Position numbers and translations under genes: made by a program. A stretch of DNA of 64,000 nucleotides from Actinomycetota bacterium (GTDB taxonomy: Bacteria; Actinomycetota; Acidimicrobiia; Acidimicrobiales; Ilumatobacteraceae): positions 1 through 64,000 of the forward strand of contig JACQZX010000060.1 of the NCBI GenBank assembly GCA_016213665.1, written 5' to 3'. The notes beneath the pieces were generated by a model. The model had not been told where the DNA came from and searched no databases. It saw only the letters and a program-made list of their open reading frames with translations. Shown here piece after piece: positions 56,375 through 64,000 of the stretch; position 1 is the first letter of the stretch; each line of letters opens with the position of its first letter.

Positions 56375-57283
56375 TCACGGCCCGATAGCGAGGTCGCCTT
56401 CCAAGATTGCCCGATCCTCGTCCTGGGCGATCGGTACAGCCTTTGCTGCCGCCCACTGCTCCATCGCCTCCGCCTCCTGTCCGAGTGCACGGAGTGCCCG
56501 CGCCCGCGCCTCGTGCGCATAGGCGAGGTCGAAGTCGACCAAGCCGTGGTCGTGGCACAACGTCATGCACGCATCGGCATAGTGCAACGACCGCTCGGCG
56601 AGACCGCACAACAGATGCACCTTGGCGAGTAGCCACTGGCCGCGTGCGTCGTTGGCCGCTGTGCGACCCTTGGCCCGCGCCCAGTGGTAGGTCGCGGCAT
56701 AGGCACGGCGCAACATCTCCTCGTCGTTGACCGGCGTGCGTTCGGCTTCGATCATCTCCCATGTCGTGTTGTTGCACTCGATGCCTTGCGCCCGATGCCA
56801 ATCGCCTTGAGCGTCGTCACTAACCACCGGCACGTCACGCGTCTCGGCAGGAAGCGGTTCGCCGGTTTCGAGCAGCGTCTTCAATCCGTCGAGAATCCAC
56901 ACCCAGCCATCTTTGACCTGGGCCCAGGTAAGCGGACTCTGCGCCAGGTCGCCGTGGGTCACGTCGAGTCGCGTCAGGCCGTCGCCCGCCGGTGTCAGCA
57001 ACCACTCCACCCGCGACACAGGCTCTTTCTCCATCGCCGCGTCGTAGAGCACGTGCCACGTCTGCACCAGTCGGTGCGGGGGATCGCACACCTCGATCGT
57101 GCCATCGACCGCGGGCCTGCCGTCGGCCATCGTCGTGCGATACGAAACCCCAGCCTGCGGGGCGCTGTCGAAGGCGGTGCCGTGGAAGTATGCGCGAGTG
57201 AAGGCCGGGTCGACCAAGCCTTGCCACACCTGCTCAGGAGTGGCCTTGATGTAGATGCGGTACTGATGGCGGGTGATGGCCAC
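56375..57283 (-). CDS. AHSA1/SRPBCC domain protein with helical C-terminal extension
   Basis: A 302-aa protein. Residues 1-150 are an AHSA1-like START fold (YIKATPEQVWQGLVDPAFTR, then LLTPAGDGLTRLDVTHGDL). Residues ~160-300 are an Ala-rich helical, TPR-like region (EEMLRRAYAATYHWARAKGR, LRALGQEAEAMEQWAAAK) not found in ordinary AHSA1 proteins. It lies 15 bp downstream of an ArsR gene, a common pairing in which ArsR controls the SRPBCC gene. Confidence 0.87.
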   Translation of the reverse strand: MAITRHQYRIYIKATPEQVWQGLVDPAFTRAYFHGTAFDSAPQAGVSYRTTMADGRPAVDGTIEVCDPPHRLVQTWHVLYDAAMEKEPVSRVEWLLTPAGDGLTRLDVTHGDLAQSPLTWAQVKDGWVWILDGLKTLLETGEPLPAETRDVPVVSDDAQGDWHRAQGIECNNTTWEMIEAERTPVNDEEMLRRAYAATYHWARAKGRTAANDARGQWLLAKVHLLCGLAERSLHYADACMTLCHDHGLVDFDLAYAHEARARALRALGQEAEAMEQWAAAKAVPIAQDEDRAILEGDLAIGP

Positions 57284-57298
57284 GATTGCTCCTTGCCG

Positions 57299-57631
57299 TC
57301 AGGCGGTCTGCTCGACGGCGTGCTTGAGGTCGACTAACGACCGGGTGAATGGTTGGGCGTATTTGCCGATCCAGCGATCGGCGAGCTGTTGGATGGGAAC
57401 CGCGTTCAGAAAGTGTCGCTTGCTGCGTCCGTCGCGTTGCGTTATGACCAAATTGGCCGACGCCAGCACAGCGAGGTGCTTCATCACACCGAAGCGCGTC
57501 ATCTCCGGAAACCGGTCGCAGAGGCCCGACAACGACTGTCCGTCGGCTACGACCAGAGCATCGAGGAGGGCGCGGCGCGTGGGATCGGCGAGAGCCTTGA
57601 AGACCACGTCGAACGCACCGTCGGAACTCAC
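57299..57631 (-). CDS. ArsR family transcriptional regulator
   Basis: About 110 aa with winged helix: VFKALADPTRRALLDALV, RFGVMKHLAVLASANLVITQ and RSKRHFLNAVPI. No clear metal-binding Cys pair, so it is probably a non-metal sensor of the ArsR/AHSA1 type. GTG 57631 is preferred because the alternative ATG at 57661 would place the first codons inside the operator palindrome. Confidence 0.85.
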   Translation of the reverse strand: MSSDGAFDVVFKALADPTRRALLDALVVADGQSLSGLCDRFPEMTRFGVMKHLAVLASANLVITQRDGRSKRHFLNAVPIQQLADRWIGKYAQPFTRSLVDLKHAVEQTA

Positions 57632-57643
57632 ATTCCCGACGAT

Positions 57644-57663
57644 AGGTGACTGTTTAGTCACCT
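57644..57663. promoter_or_regulatory. ArsR operator candidate palindrome
   Basis: AGGTGACT (57644-57651) and AGTCACCT (57656-57663) form an 8-bp perfect inverted repeat around GTTT. It lies 12 bp upstream of the ArsR start and 95 bp upstream of the peroxiredoxin ATG on the other strand. Confidence 0.65.
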
Positions 57664-57758
57664 GTCAACAATTCCCTACCAACACAGTCGGGTATTCGGC
57701 TATCGTTGCCTACCGCAATCCGACTGTCCGATAAACCACAGATCTCAAGGAGCCAGCA

Positions 57759-58394
57759 ATGACCGTTCGTCTCGGCGATACCGCCCCCGACTTCACCGCC
57801 GCCACCACCCAGGGCGAGATCAAGTTCCACGATTGGTTGGGCGAATCGTGGGGCGTGTTGTTCAGCCATCCAAAGGATTTCACCCCGGTTTGCACCACCG
57901 AGCTGGGTTACGTCGCGAAGATCAAACCCGAATTCGACAAGCGCAACGTGAAGGTGATCGGGCTTTCGGTAGACAGCGTCGACTCACACGAGAAGTGGGA
58001 AAGCGACATCGGTGAGACGCAGGGAACTCCCGTGAACTTCCCGATGATCGGTGATCCCGACCGCAAGGTCTCCGACCTCTACGACATGATTCACCCCAAC
58101 GCCAACGACACGCTCACGGTTCGTTCCGTGTTCGTGATCGGCCCAGACAAGAAGGTGAAGCTCACCATCACGTACCCGGCCAGCACCGGGCGCAACTTCG
58201 ACGAGATACTGCGCGTTATCGACAGCTTGCAGTTGACCGCCAAGTACAAGGTTGCCACTCCTGTCAACTGGACCGATGGCGACGATGTCATCATCGGCTC
58301 GGCCGTCACCAACGAGGAAGCCGAGAAGTTGTTCCCGCAGGGATGGAAGACGATCAAGCCTTATCTGCGAGTGCTTCCGCAACCGAAGAAGTAG
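57759..58394 (+). CDS. 1-Cys peroxiredoxin (Prx6 type)
   Basis: A 211-aa peroxiredoxin with peroxidatic Cys in FTPVCTTELG and the Prx6-type long C-terminal domain (VATPVNWTDGDDVIIG). No resolving Cys in the usual 2-Cys position is visible. The codon at the active site is TGC, so unlike the nearby peroxidase it is not a selenoprotein. AAGGAG lies 7 nt before ATG. It probably detoxifies hydrogen and lipid peroxides. Confidence 0.93.
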   Translation: MTVRLGDTAPDFTAATTQGEIKFHDWLGESWGVLFSHPKDFTPVCTTELGYVAKIKPEFDKRNVKVIGLSVDSVDSHEKWESDIGETQGTPVNFPMIGDPDRKVSDLYDMIHPNANDTLTVRSVFVIGPDKKVKLTITYPASTGRNFDEILRVIDSLQLTAKYKVATPVNWTDGDDVIIGSAVTNEEAEKLFPQGWKTIKPYLRVLPQPKK

Positions 58395-58406
58395 TCAACA
58401 AGGGGG

Positions 58407-58823
58407 TCACCGCTTCCATGGCGGACGGTTCTCCTTGCGCAGGACGAACCGCAACCCGCTCCAAGTACTGTCGATCGCACACACCTTGTTGTCGACCCAG
58501 CCGCTTGGAAGTAGCAGCGCCCGCAATACGTCTTCGGTGATGTCTGTGGCCACACCACTGGCCTGCTTCGGCCATGCCACCCACACCCCGCCGGCGGGCC
58601 GCGCCGCCTCGGTGAGCGCCGACCACTCGGCACGCAATTTCGCCCGCTCGGTGAAGAAGGCGACGACCACATCGATCGGACTCATCAGGTTGCGTTGCCA
58701 AACGGCCTCGCCATAGTCGCCCAGCGTGTCGGCGAAACCGGCCGGTGGATGCACGACGGTGAAGACGACATCGCCAACGATCCCCAACTTCTTGGCCAGC
58801 GGTGTGCCCGAGTACTCACCCAT
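58407..58823 (-). CDS. DUF3052 family protein
   Basis: A 138-aa actinobacterial protein: GTPLAKKLGIVGDVVFTVVH and AAGGVWVAWPKQASG, then DNKVCAIDSTWSGLRFVLRK near the C-terminus. Function unknown; in mycolata such genes can sit in cell-envelope contexts. The start overlaps the upstream permease stop by 8 nt. Confidence 0.85.
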   Translation of the reverse strand: MGEYSGTPLAKKLGIVGDVVFTVVHPPAGFADTLGDYGEAVWQRNLMSPIDVVVAFFTERAKLRAEWSALTEAARPAGGVWVAWPKQASGVATDITEDVLRALLLPSGWVDNKVCAIDSTWSGLRFVLRKENRPPWKR

Positions 58824-61356
58824 CGGCGGCGATCGCGCCGAGAATTCCAATACGAGTGGCCCGCCACGCCGGTATCACGGCAGCTACCACTCCGGCGACA
58901 AACGCCAGCACCATGATCCAAACAACGGTGGTCACCGGCACAGAATACGCCGTCAGCCCCTCATCACGTAGGGCAACGATGATCACATAGCCCAGTAACA
59001 AGCCCATCAACACGCCGACGCCGGCGCCGTAGATGGAGGTGATCACGCTCTCCCAACGCACGGTTGTGCGCACCTGGCTGCGGCTCATGCCGACCGCCCG
59101 CAGCAAACCCGTCTCACGACGACGTTCGTAGACGGCGAGCAGCAAGGTGATGATGATCCCGAAGGTGGCGATCACGATCGACAACAGCAGCAGGCCGTAG
59201 ATGAAGGCGAGGCTGCGGTCGACGATGTCGGCTCGGCTATCGATGAACTCGTCCTTGTTCTGCAAGGTCCCGATGCCGTAGTCCTTCACAACCACGGCGA
59301 CCGCCGCCCGCAGGGCAGCATCGGAAACCCCCGGGGCCGCGGTCAAAGAGACGATGAATGCGGGCGTCGCAATGCTGCTGCCAACAAACGTGTCGCGATG
59401 GTAGATGCGGGACGCCCGGAATAAGTCGGTCGTCTCGAACACCCCCTGCACAACGAGTGGTAGCCGTTCGCCATCGAGTCGCAGCACAACCTCGCCGCCA
59501 AGTTCGACTCCCTCGCGTTTCGCCTCGCCTTCACTGATCAACAAACCTTGCGACGTGAGCCGGCTCATCGACCCCATCGTGAATTGCACGTTCAGCAACG
59601 TCTCAGCAGTTACCGGATCGACGACCGCGCCGGTGGCAGGCTCGCCGTCGACATCGGCGATGCCACGGGCGAACCCAAGCCCACTCGCCTGACCAACGGC
59701 AGACAGCGCGTTCAGCGAATCGACGAACTCCTGGCCGAAGCTCACCGGCCCGCCGTTGGAGGAATTGACCACGTAATCGCCTGCAAAGGTGGCCCCGACA
59801 ACGTCGCGAATCTGCTCCTTGATCGACGCGGCAAACACCGAAGCACCGGTGACCAGCGCTACGCCGATCAGCACAGGTGCCGCCGTTCGGGCGGTTCGCC
59901 GCGGATTGCGCTGCACATTGCCACGCGCCATCGTGCCGGTGACGCCTCGAGCCCGTTGCACGGGAGCACCGATGACGCGCGCGATCGGCTTGGCCATCAC
60001 CGGTCCGAGCAGCAATACGGCAGCGAACAAGCCAACAACACCCGGCGCGAGCAGAACGGCGTCAGCCCCATTCATCACCGACATGATCGCCACCACGCCA
60101 ACCGCGGCCGCGGTTATCGCACCGCCGATGCGGCCGCGGACCGACCCGACCTTCTCCAACACGGCATCGCCCATCGCTGCGACGGGCGGCACGCGGCCGG
60201 CACCGAGAGCGGGGCCTACTGCTGCCAGCACGCTGGCCAACGTGCCGGCCAACAGGGTGACGATGATCGTTCGCGCTTCGATCGCCAACCCGCGAGCAGG
60301 AATGACGTAGTCGAGCGAGTTGAGCAGCGACTTGACGCCCGACGCCAGTCCGACACCGGCGACCAGCCCGGCCACGGAACCGAACAGACCAACGACCAAG
60401 GACTCGATCAGCAGCGACCAGGTCACCTGCCGACGACTGGCACCAAGCGCGCGCAACAGTGCGTTCTCGCGCTGCCGTTGCGCCGCGATTATGGAGAACA
60501 CGTTGTAGATCACGAACATGCCTACACAAAGAGCGATGAACGAGAAGATCACCAGGAAGATCGTCAGGAAGCCGAGACTCTTCTCGATCTCGGTCTGCGA
60601 TTGCGCGGTTATCTGTGCAGAGGTGAGTGTCTCGGCAACATCGGGGTCGAGTGCCGACCGAATCCGGTCGACCAACTCATCGGCGGACACACTGCCATCG
60701 CCCTGCACCAGCACGGCGTCGATGAAGCCGGGCGCGGCAATGAACGCCTCCGCCGCCGGCGCGTCGAGCAAAGCCCACGTTGCGTTGCCCGGTGAGATGA
60801 TGTCGTCGTACTCCATGATTCCGACAAGTTCGAAGTCACGCGAGCCATTGTCTGAATTCACCTTCACCATGTCGCCGATGTGAAACCCGCCGTCGGCGGC
60901 CGTAAGCACATCGAGCGCAACTTCGCCCAGGCCGCGCGGTCGCCGCCCTTGCTTTACTCGCCAGATCGACAGCTCGCCGTCGTTGACTGTCGCCCCGAAC
61001 GTCGGCGCGGTAGGTCGCTCAATCGGCGTACCGTCACTGCCAATCACGACCGCGTCACCCTGAATCGTGACCTGGGCGTCGGCGACCCCCGGCACGGCTC
61101 GCACCTGTGCGACGATGTCGGCGGGCAAGCGATCACGACGCTCGATCCCGAAGAAGGTCTCCACGGAATTGCTGCTCTGAACGTAGGCGTCCACCCGCTC
61201 ATAGACATCGGCGAACAACGCCGCGAAGGTGCGCTCGATCGTGTCGCGAAAGATGAACGTGCCGCTGAGAAAGGAGGTGCTGACAACAATTGCCAGCGCC
61301 GTCAGCGCGAGCCGCGGCCAGCGTGCCAGCACACTCCGTCGGGCGAGTCGGAACAC
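58816..61356 (-). CDS. ABC transporter permease, FtsX-like (second)
   Basis: An 846-aa MacB/FtsX-type permease. The first helix (LALTALAIVVSTSFLSGTFIF) is followed by a large extracytoplasmic domain, then three helices with ENALLRALGASRRQVTWSLL, a second extracytoplasmic domain and a final three helices with ETGLLRAVGMSRSQVRTTV. It is a paralogue of the gene just upstream (61396-63930) and the two probably pair with the ATPase at the window edge to export lipoproteins, peptides or drugs. Confidence 0.9.
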   Translation of the reverse strand: MFRLARRSVLARWPRLALTALAIVVSTSFLSGTFIFRDTIERTFAALFADVYERVDAYVQSSNSVETFFGIERRDRLPADIVAQVRAVPGVADAQVTIQGDAVVIGSDGTPIERPTAPTFGATVNDGELSIWRVKQGRRPRGLGEVALDVLTAADGGFHIGDMVKVNSDNGSRDFELVGIMEYDDIISPGNATWALLDAPAAEAFIAAPGFIDAVLVQGDGSVSADELVDRIRSALDPDVAETLTSAQITAQSQTEIEKSLGFLTIFLVIFSFIALCVGMFVIYNVFSIIAAQRQRENALLRALGASRRQVTWSLLIESLVVGLFGSVAGLVAGVGLASGVKSLLNSLDYVIPARGLAIEARTIIVTLLAGTLASVLAAVGPALGAGRVPPVAAMGDAVLEKVGSVRGRIGGAITAAAVGVVAIMSVMNGADAVLLAPGVVGLFAAVLLLGPVMAKPIARVIGAPVQRARGVTGTMARGNVQRNPRRTARTAAPVLIGVALVTGASVFAASIKEQIRDVVGATFAGDYVVNSSNGGPVSFGQEFVDSLNALSAVGQASGLGFARGIADVDGEPATGAVVDPVTAETLLNVQFTMGSMSRLTSQGLLISEGEAKREGVELGGEVVLRLDGERLPLVVQGVFETTDLFRASRIYHRDTFVGSSIATPAFIVSLTAAPGVSDAALRAAVAVVVKDYGIGTLQNKDEFIDSRADIVDRSLAFIYGLLLLSIVIATFGIIITLLLAVYERRRETGLLRAVGMSRSQVRTTVRWESVITSIYGAGVGVLMGLLLGYVIIVALRDEGLTAYSVPVTTVVWIMVLAFVAGVVAAVIPAWRATRIGILGAIAADG

Positions 61357-61395
61357 GCGCTCAGATGCTTCGCTGGACTTCGGCCGACGAAATCG

Positions 61396-63930
61396 TCACG
61401 TCGTCGCAATCGCCTGCAGCATGTCGGCGTTCGATGCCTTGCGCGCCGGGATGAATGCCGCCATCGCCGACAAGACGAGCGCGAGACAGACTGCGATGGC
61501 GATAGTGGAAATCGGGAGCGAGAACACGCTGAGCCCCTGATCGGCGAAAGCCTTGACGATGATCCAGCCGAGTGCGACACCGAGCACGGTGCCGAGTATC
61601 ACTCCAACGACACCGGTGATCATCGACTCCCACAGAACGCTGCTCCGTACTTGTCGCTTGGTCATGCCGACGGCGCGCAAGAGTCCGAGTTCGCGCCGGC
61701 GTTCGTAAACAGCGAGCCAGAGCGTGATCACGATCCCGATGACGGCGATGAAGATCGACATGCCGAGCAGCGCATAAATGAAGTTGAGGAAGCCGTCGAT
61801 CTGCCCGCTCTGCTCGTCGATGTATTCCTCGCGGCTCTGCAACTTGGCGGTTGGGTAGGCCTCGACAACCGCCCGCAGCGCGGCGGTTCCACCAGCTGTG
61901 ACGCCGTCGTTCGACCGAACGAAGACGGCAAGGTCGAACAGCGGAAACGATTGACCATCGAACAACGAACGCTCGACGATCAGATTGCCGAAGACGTCGG
62001 CATCGAAGATCCCCTGAACAGTCAAGTCGACCCGCGTTCCGTCAAGCAGTTTGACGGTCACCTGCTCGCCGACCACTATGCCGTCACGGTCGGCCTTGTC
62101 GACCGAATACAGGATGCCGCTGGAATCCAGCGCATCGAATCCCCCATCGACAAACGTCAGTTGCAACACTGCCTGGGCGTCGACCGCCGACACGGCCAGC
62201 ACCCCTTTGTCGCGGAACTCACCGTCTTCGAGCACCGACACCATCGCCGCCGCGAGCCCGAGCGCGTCGCCGATTCCAGCCGCCTTGATCTCGGCTGCGA
62301 TGGTCGGCGGCACCCCAAGTTCGGCGTTGCTCTGCTCCGGCGACACCACGTAGTCGGACTCGAATGCCTCACCGATGATTGCGCGCGTGCTCTCCTTGGC
62401 GGAAGCACCGAGGGTGGCGACACCGATCAACAGCGATAGACCGACCGCCAGCGCACCGGCGGTGAGCGCTGTTCGCTTCGGGTTGCGCGCCGCGTTGCGG
62501 CCCGACATGGTGCCGGCGGCGCCGCGCACTCTGCCGAGTGCCGGCGCGGCCAGGCGAGCGACCGGCGCGGCGACGAAAGGCCCAAGGGCAATCAGGGCAA
62601 CAAACAGCGACACAACGCCGCCGCCCAGCCACAAGGCATCGCCGCGCAGGCCTGCGAATACCTGAGCAATCGCGGAGACGACCGCCAGGCCGCCCAGCAC
62701 CTTGCGCGTCGTGGAAACGGCCGCACGGTCGATCGCCAAATCGCGCATGGCGGCCAGCGGTGGTACCCGGCCGGCGCGCACCGCGGGTGAGATCGCGCAC
62801 ACAAGAGTGACAAACACCCCGACGATCACCGTGATCACGAAGCCGGTGTAGTTGAGCACGAGTTGTGTATCGCCTGGCCCGAAGCCGACCGCGTTCAGGA
62901 AGCCGAGTATTACCGTGGCGAGGCCGACACCGCCGAGGCAGCCGATGAGCGACCCACCGATGCCGACCACGAACGCTTCGGTGAACATCGAGCGAATGAC
63001 CTGGCCCTGGCTCGCCCCGATTGCCCGCAGCAAGGCGTTTTCCGACTGGCGTTGCGCCGCCGAAATGCTGAACACGTTGTAGATGATGAAACTTCCGACG
63101 AACAGCGAGAGCAGTGCGAACACCGAAAGGAAGATGGTGATGAAGCCGAGCGCTTCCTCAACGGCTGTCTGATTCTCCTTGGTGATCTCGGCTCCGGTGA
63201 GCACCTCGATTTCCGGGTCGCCGATCGCGGCCTCGATGGAAACGGCCAGGTCTTGATCACTGACCGAGCCGTCGCTACGGACGTAGACGCTGTCTATCTT
63301 GTCGAGGTCGCCGATCACGATGTCCTGAGCGGTCGGCAGATCGAACAGTGCCCAACTGGCACCACCCGACGTGTCGTTACCCGCGAACAACGCGATACCG
63401 ACCACCGTGAATTCGCGCGGCTGTCCGGTGGAAGTGATGCTGACGACATCGCCAACCTCAACACCGGCCGTCTTCGACGACGCGCGGTCCAACACGACCT
63501 CACTGGGTCCCACTGGTGGACGACCCGTGTACAAGCCCCATGGCGAACCTTCACCATCGATCCATGCGCCGCCGAACTTCGGCGGCCCATCCTGTCCGAG
63601 CACCTTGCCGTCGAAGGCAACCGTGGCAAACCCGAACACGTCACCATTGGCTTCGATGACACCAGGCACGGTGCGAACGATGTCGACGAGATCGAGCGAG
63701 ATGCGATCACGCGTCTCCTGGCCGAAGTCACCTTCGATGACGTTCGACGATCGAACGTAAGCATCGGTGCCTTTGAAGGCGTCGGCGAACATGCGGTTGA
63801 AGCTTCCGTTGATCGTGTCGGTGAACACGAATACCCCGGAAAGGAACGCAGTGCCTGCGATCACCGCCAGGGCGGTGAGCACCATGCGACCCTTGCGGCT
63901 CCAGATGTTCTTGAGACTGAGCTTGAACAT
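61396..63930 (-). CDS. ABC transporter permease, FtsX-like (first)
   Basis: An 844-aa permease with the same layout: LTALAVIAGTAFLSGVFVF, an extracytoplasmic domain, SENALLRAIGASQGQVIRSM and a C-terminal ELGLLRAVGMTKRQVRSSV. The gap to the next permease is about 39 bp. The ATP-binding gene ends 2 bp upstream of this ATG, so the three form one operon. Confidence 0.9.
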   Translation of the reverse strand: MFKLSLKNIWSRKGRMVLTALAVIAGTAFLSGVFVFTDTINGSFNRMFADAFKGTDAYVRSSNVIEGDFGQETRDRISLDLVDIVRTVPGVIEANGDVFGFATVAFDGKVLGQDGPPKFGGAWIDGEGSPWGLYTGRPPVGPSEVVLDRASSKTAGVEVGDVVSITSTGQPREFTVVGIALFAGNDTSGGASWALFDLPTAQDIVIGDLDKIDSVYVRSDGSVSDQDLAVSIEAAIGDPEIEVLTGAEITKENQTAVEEALGFITIFLSVFALLSLFVGSFIIYNVFSISAAQRQSENALLRAIGASQGQVIRSMFTEAFVVGIGGSLIGCLGGVGLATVILGFLNAVGFGPGDTQLVLNYTGFVITVIVGVFVTLVCAISPAVRAGRVPPLAAMRDLAIDRAAVSTTRKVLGGLAVVSAIAQVFAGLRGDALWLGGGVVSLFVALIALGPFVAAPVARLAAPALGRVRGAAGTMSGRNAARNPKRTALTAGALAVGLSLLIGVATLGASAKESTRAIIGEAFESDYVVSPEQSNAELGVPPTIAAEIKAAGIGDALGLAAAMVSVLEDGEFRDKGVLAVSAVDAQAVLQLTFVDGGFDALDSSGILYSVDKADRDGIVVGEQVTVKLLDGTRVDLTVQGIFDADVFGNLIVERSLFDGQSFPLFDLAVFVRSNDGVTAGGTAALRAVVEAYPTAKLQSREEYIDEQSGQIDGFLNFIYALLGMSIFIAVIGIVITLWLAVYERRRELGLLRAVGMTKRQVRSSVLWESMITGVVGVILGTVLGVALGWIIVKAFADQGLSVFSLPISTIAIAVCLALVLSAMAAFIPARKASNADMLQAIATT

Positions 63931-63932
63931 CG

Positions 63933-64000
63933 TCAGTCTCCGAAACGCTTCAGGCGATCGAGCACACGATCAGCGGTGGGATCGCGCATCTCATCGACCA
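63933..64000 (-). CDS. ABC transporter ATP-binding protein, C-terminal end (partial)
   Basis: Only the last ~22 codons are inside the window. The readable C-terminus is MRDPTADRVLDRLKRFGD with TGA at 63935-63933. The assignment as the ATPase partner of the two FtsX-like permeases rests on position alone. Confidence 0.5.
   Translation of the reverse strand, partial: VDEMRDPTADRVLDRLKRFGD

Noticed and set aside
57759-58394. Peroxiredoxin as another selenoprotein
   Set aside because: The peroxidatic position is an ordinary TGC codon (PVCTTE) and the frame has no internal TGA.

Overview
This is a 64 kb chromosomal stretch from a high-GC (about 64% by eye) actinobacterium. The gene content best fits an Acidimicrobiia/Ilumatobacter-like lineage: wax-ester/TAG synthase, F420-type LLM and PPOX flavoenzymes, a CtpE-type Ca2+ ATPase, DUF3052 and DUF4389 proteins, and many GTG or leaderless starts. 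Lineage is an inference from content, because no 16S gene is present. The palindrome CGATCG is strikingly frequent through most of the window. Genes are densely packed, with many 1-14 nt overlaps that imply translational coupling.

Layout. 0-7 kb: galT, then a minus-strand operon (TPR/HD-GYP regulator, ferredoxin, esterase, lgt, enoyl-CoA hydratase), an M48 protease and a YbaK deacylase. 7-15 kb: a plus-strand nitrogen/ion block consisting of a lone winged-helix protein, a CPA2 cation/H+ antiporter fused to the HD-ACT-ACT half of GlnD, an ammonium channel whose Shine-Dalgarno lies in a hairpin, and an indolepyruvate:ferredoxin oxidoreductase. 15-25 kb: an ECF42-type sigma factor with its DGPF/YCII partner, a class III aminotransferase, a frameshifted DUF402 gene, an M20 peptidase, a lipoprotein esterase, a phosphatase, an ABC-F ATPase and two adjacent PIN-toxin modules with operator-like repeats. 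25-29 kb: an operon of fused urease gamma-beta, a divergent urease alpha and agmatine deiminase. 29-35 kb: WS/DGAT, SRPBCC, LLM oxidoreductase, DUF4389, a PEP-mutase-like enzyme and a UGA-recoded GrdB-like selenoprotein. 35-43.5 kb: a more catabolic, possibly acquired block (VOC, metallo-beta-lactamase fold, two TetR regulators, sulfatase, a dimethylglycine-dehydrogenase-like flavoprotein and a reductive-dehalogenase/QueG-like Fe-S protein around a perfect 28-bp palindrome), bounded by tRNA-Arg(CCU). 44-56 kb: gltB-gltD, a PfkB-glycosylase-like fusion, a CtpE-like ATPase, a selenocysteine glutathione peroxidase with a textbook GGUC-loop SECIS hairpin, and an SDR. 56-64 kb: an ArsR/AHSA1 pair, a 1-Cys peroxiredoxin, and an ABC exporter with two FtsX-type permeases.

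How it fits together. Nitrogen handling recurs: AmtB, a GlnD-type sensor fused to an antiporter, GltBD, and urease with agmatine deiminase. Two independent in-frame UGA codons sit at the exact redox-active positions of known selenoprotein families, so the organism should encode SelA/SelB/SelC/SelD elsewhere; none of these is in the window. The most novel-looking items are the antiporter-GlnD fusion beside amtB, the divergent urease coupled to agmatine deiminase, and the PfkB fusion with an EndoIII-like Fe-S motif.
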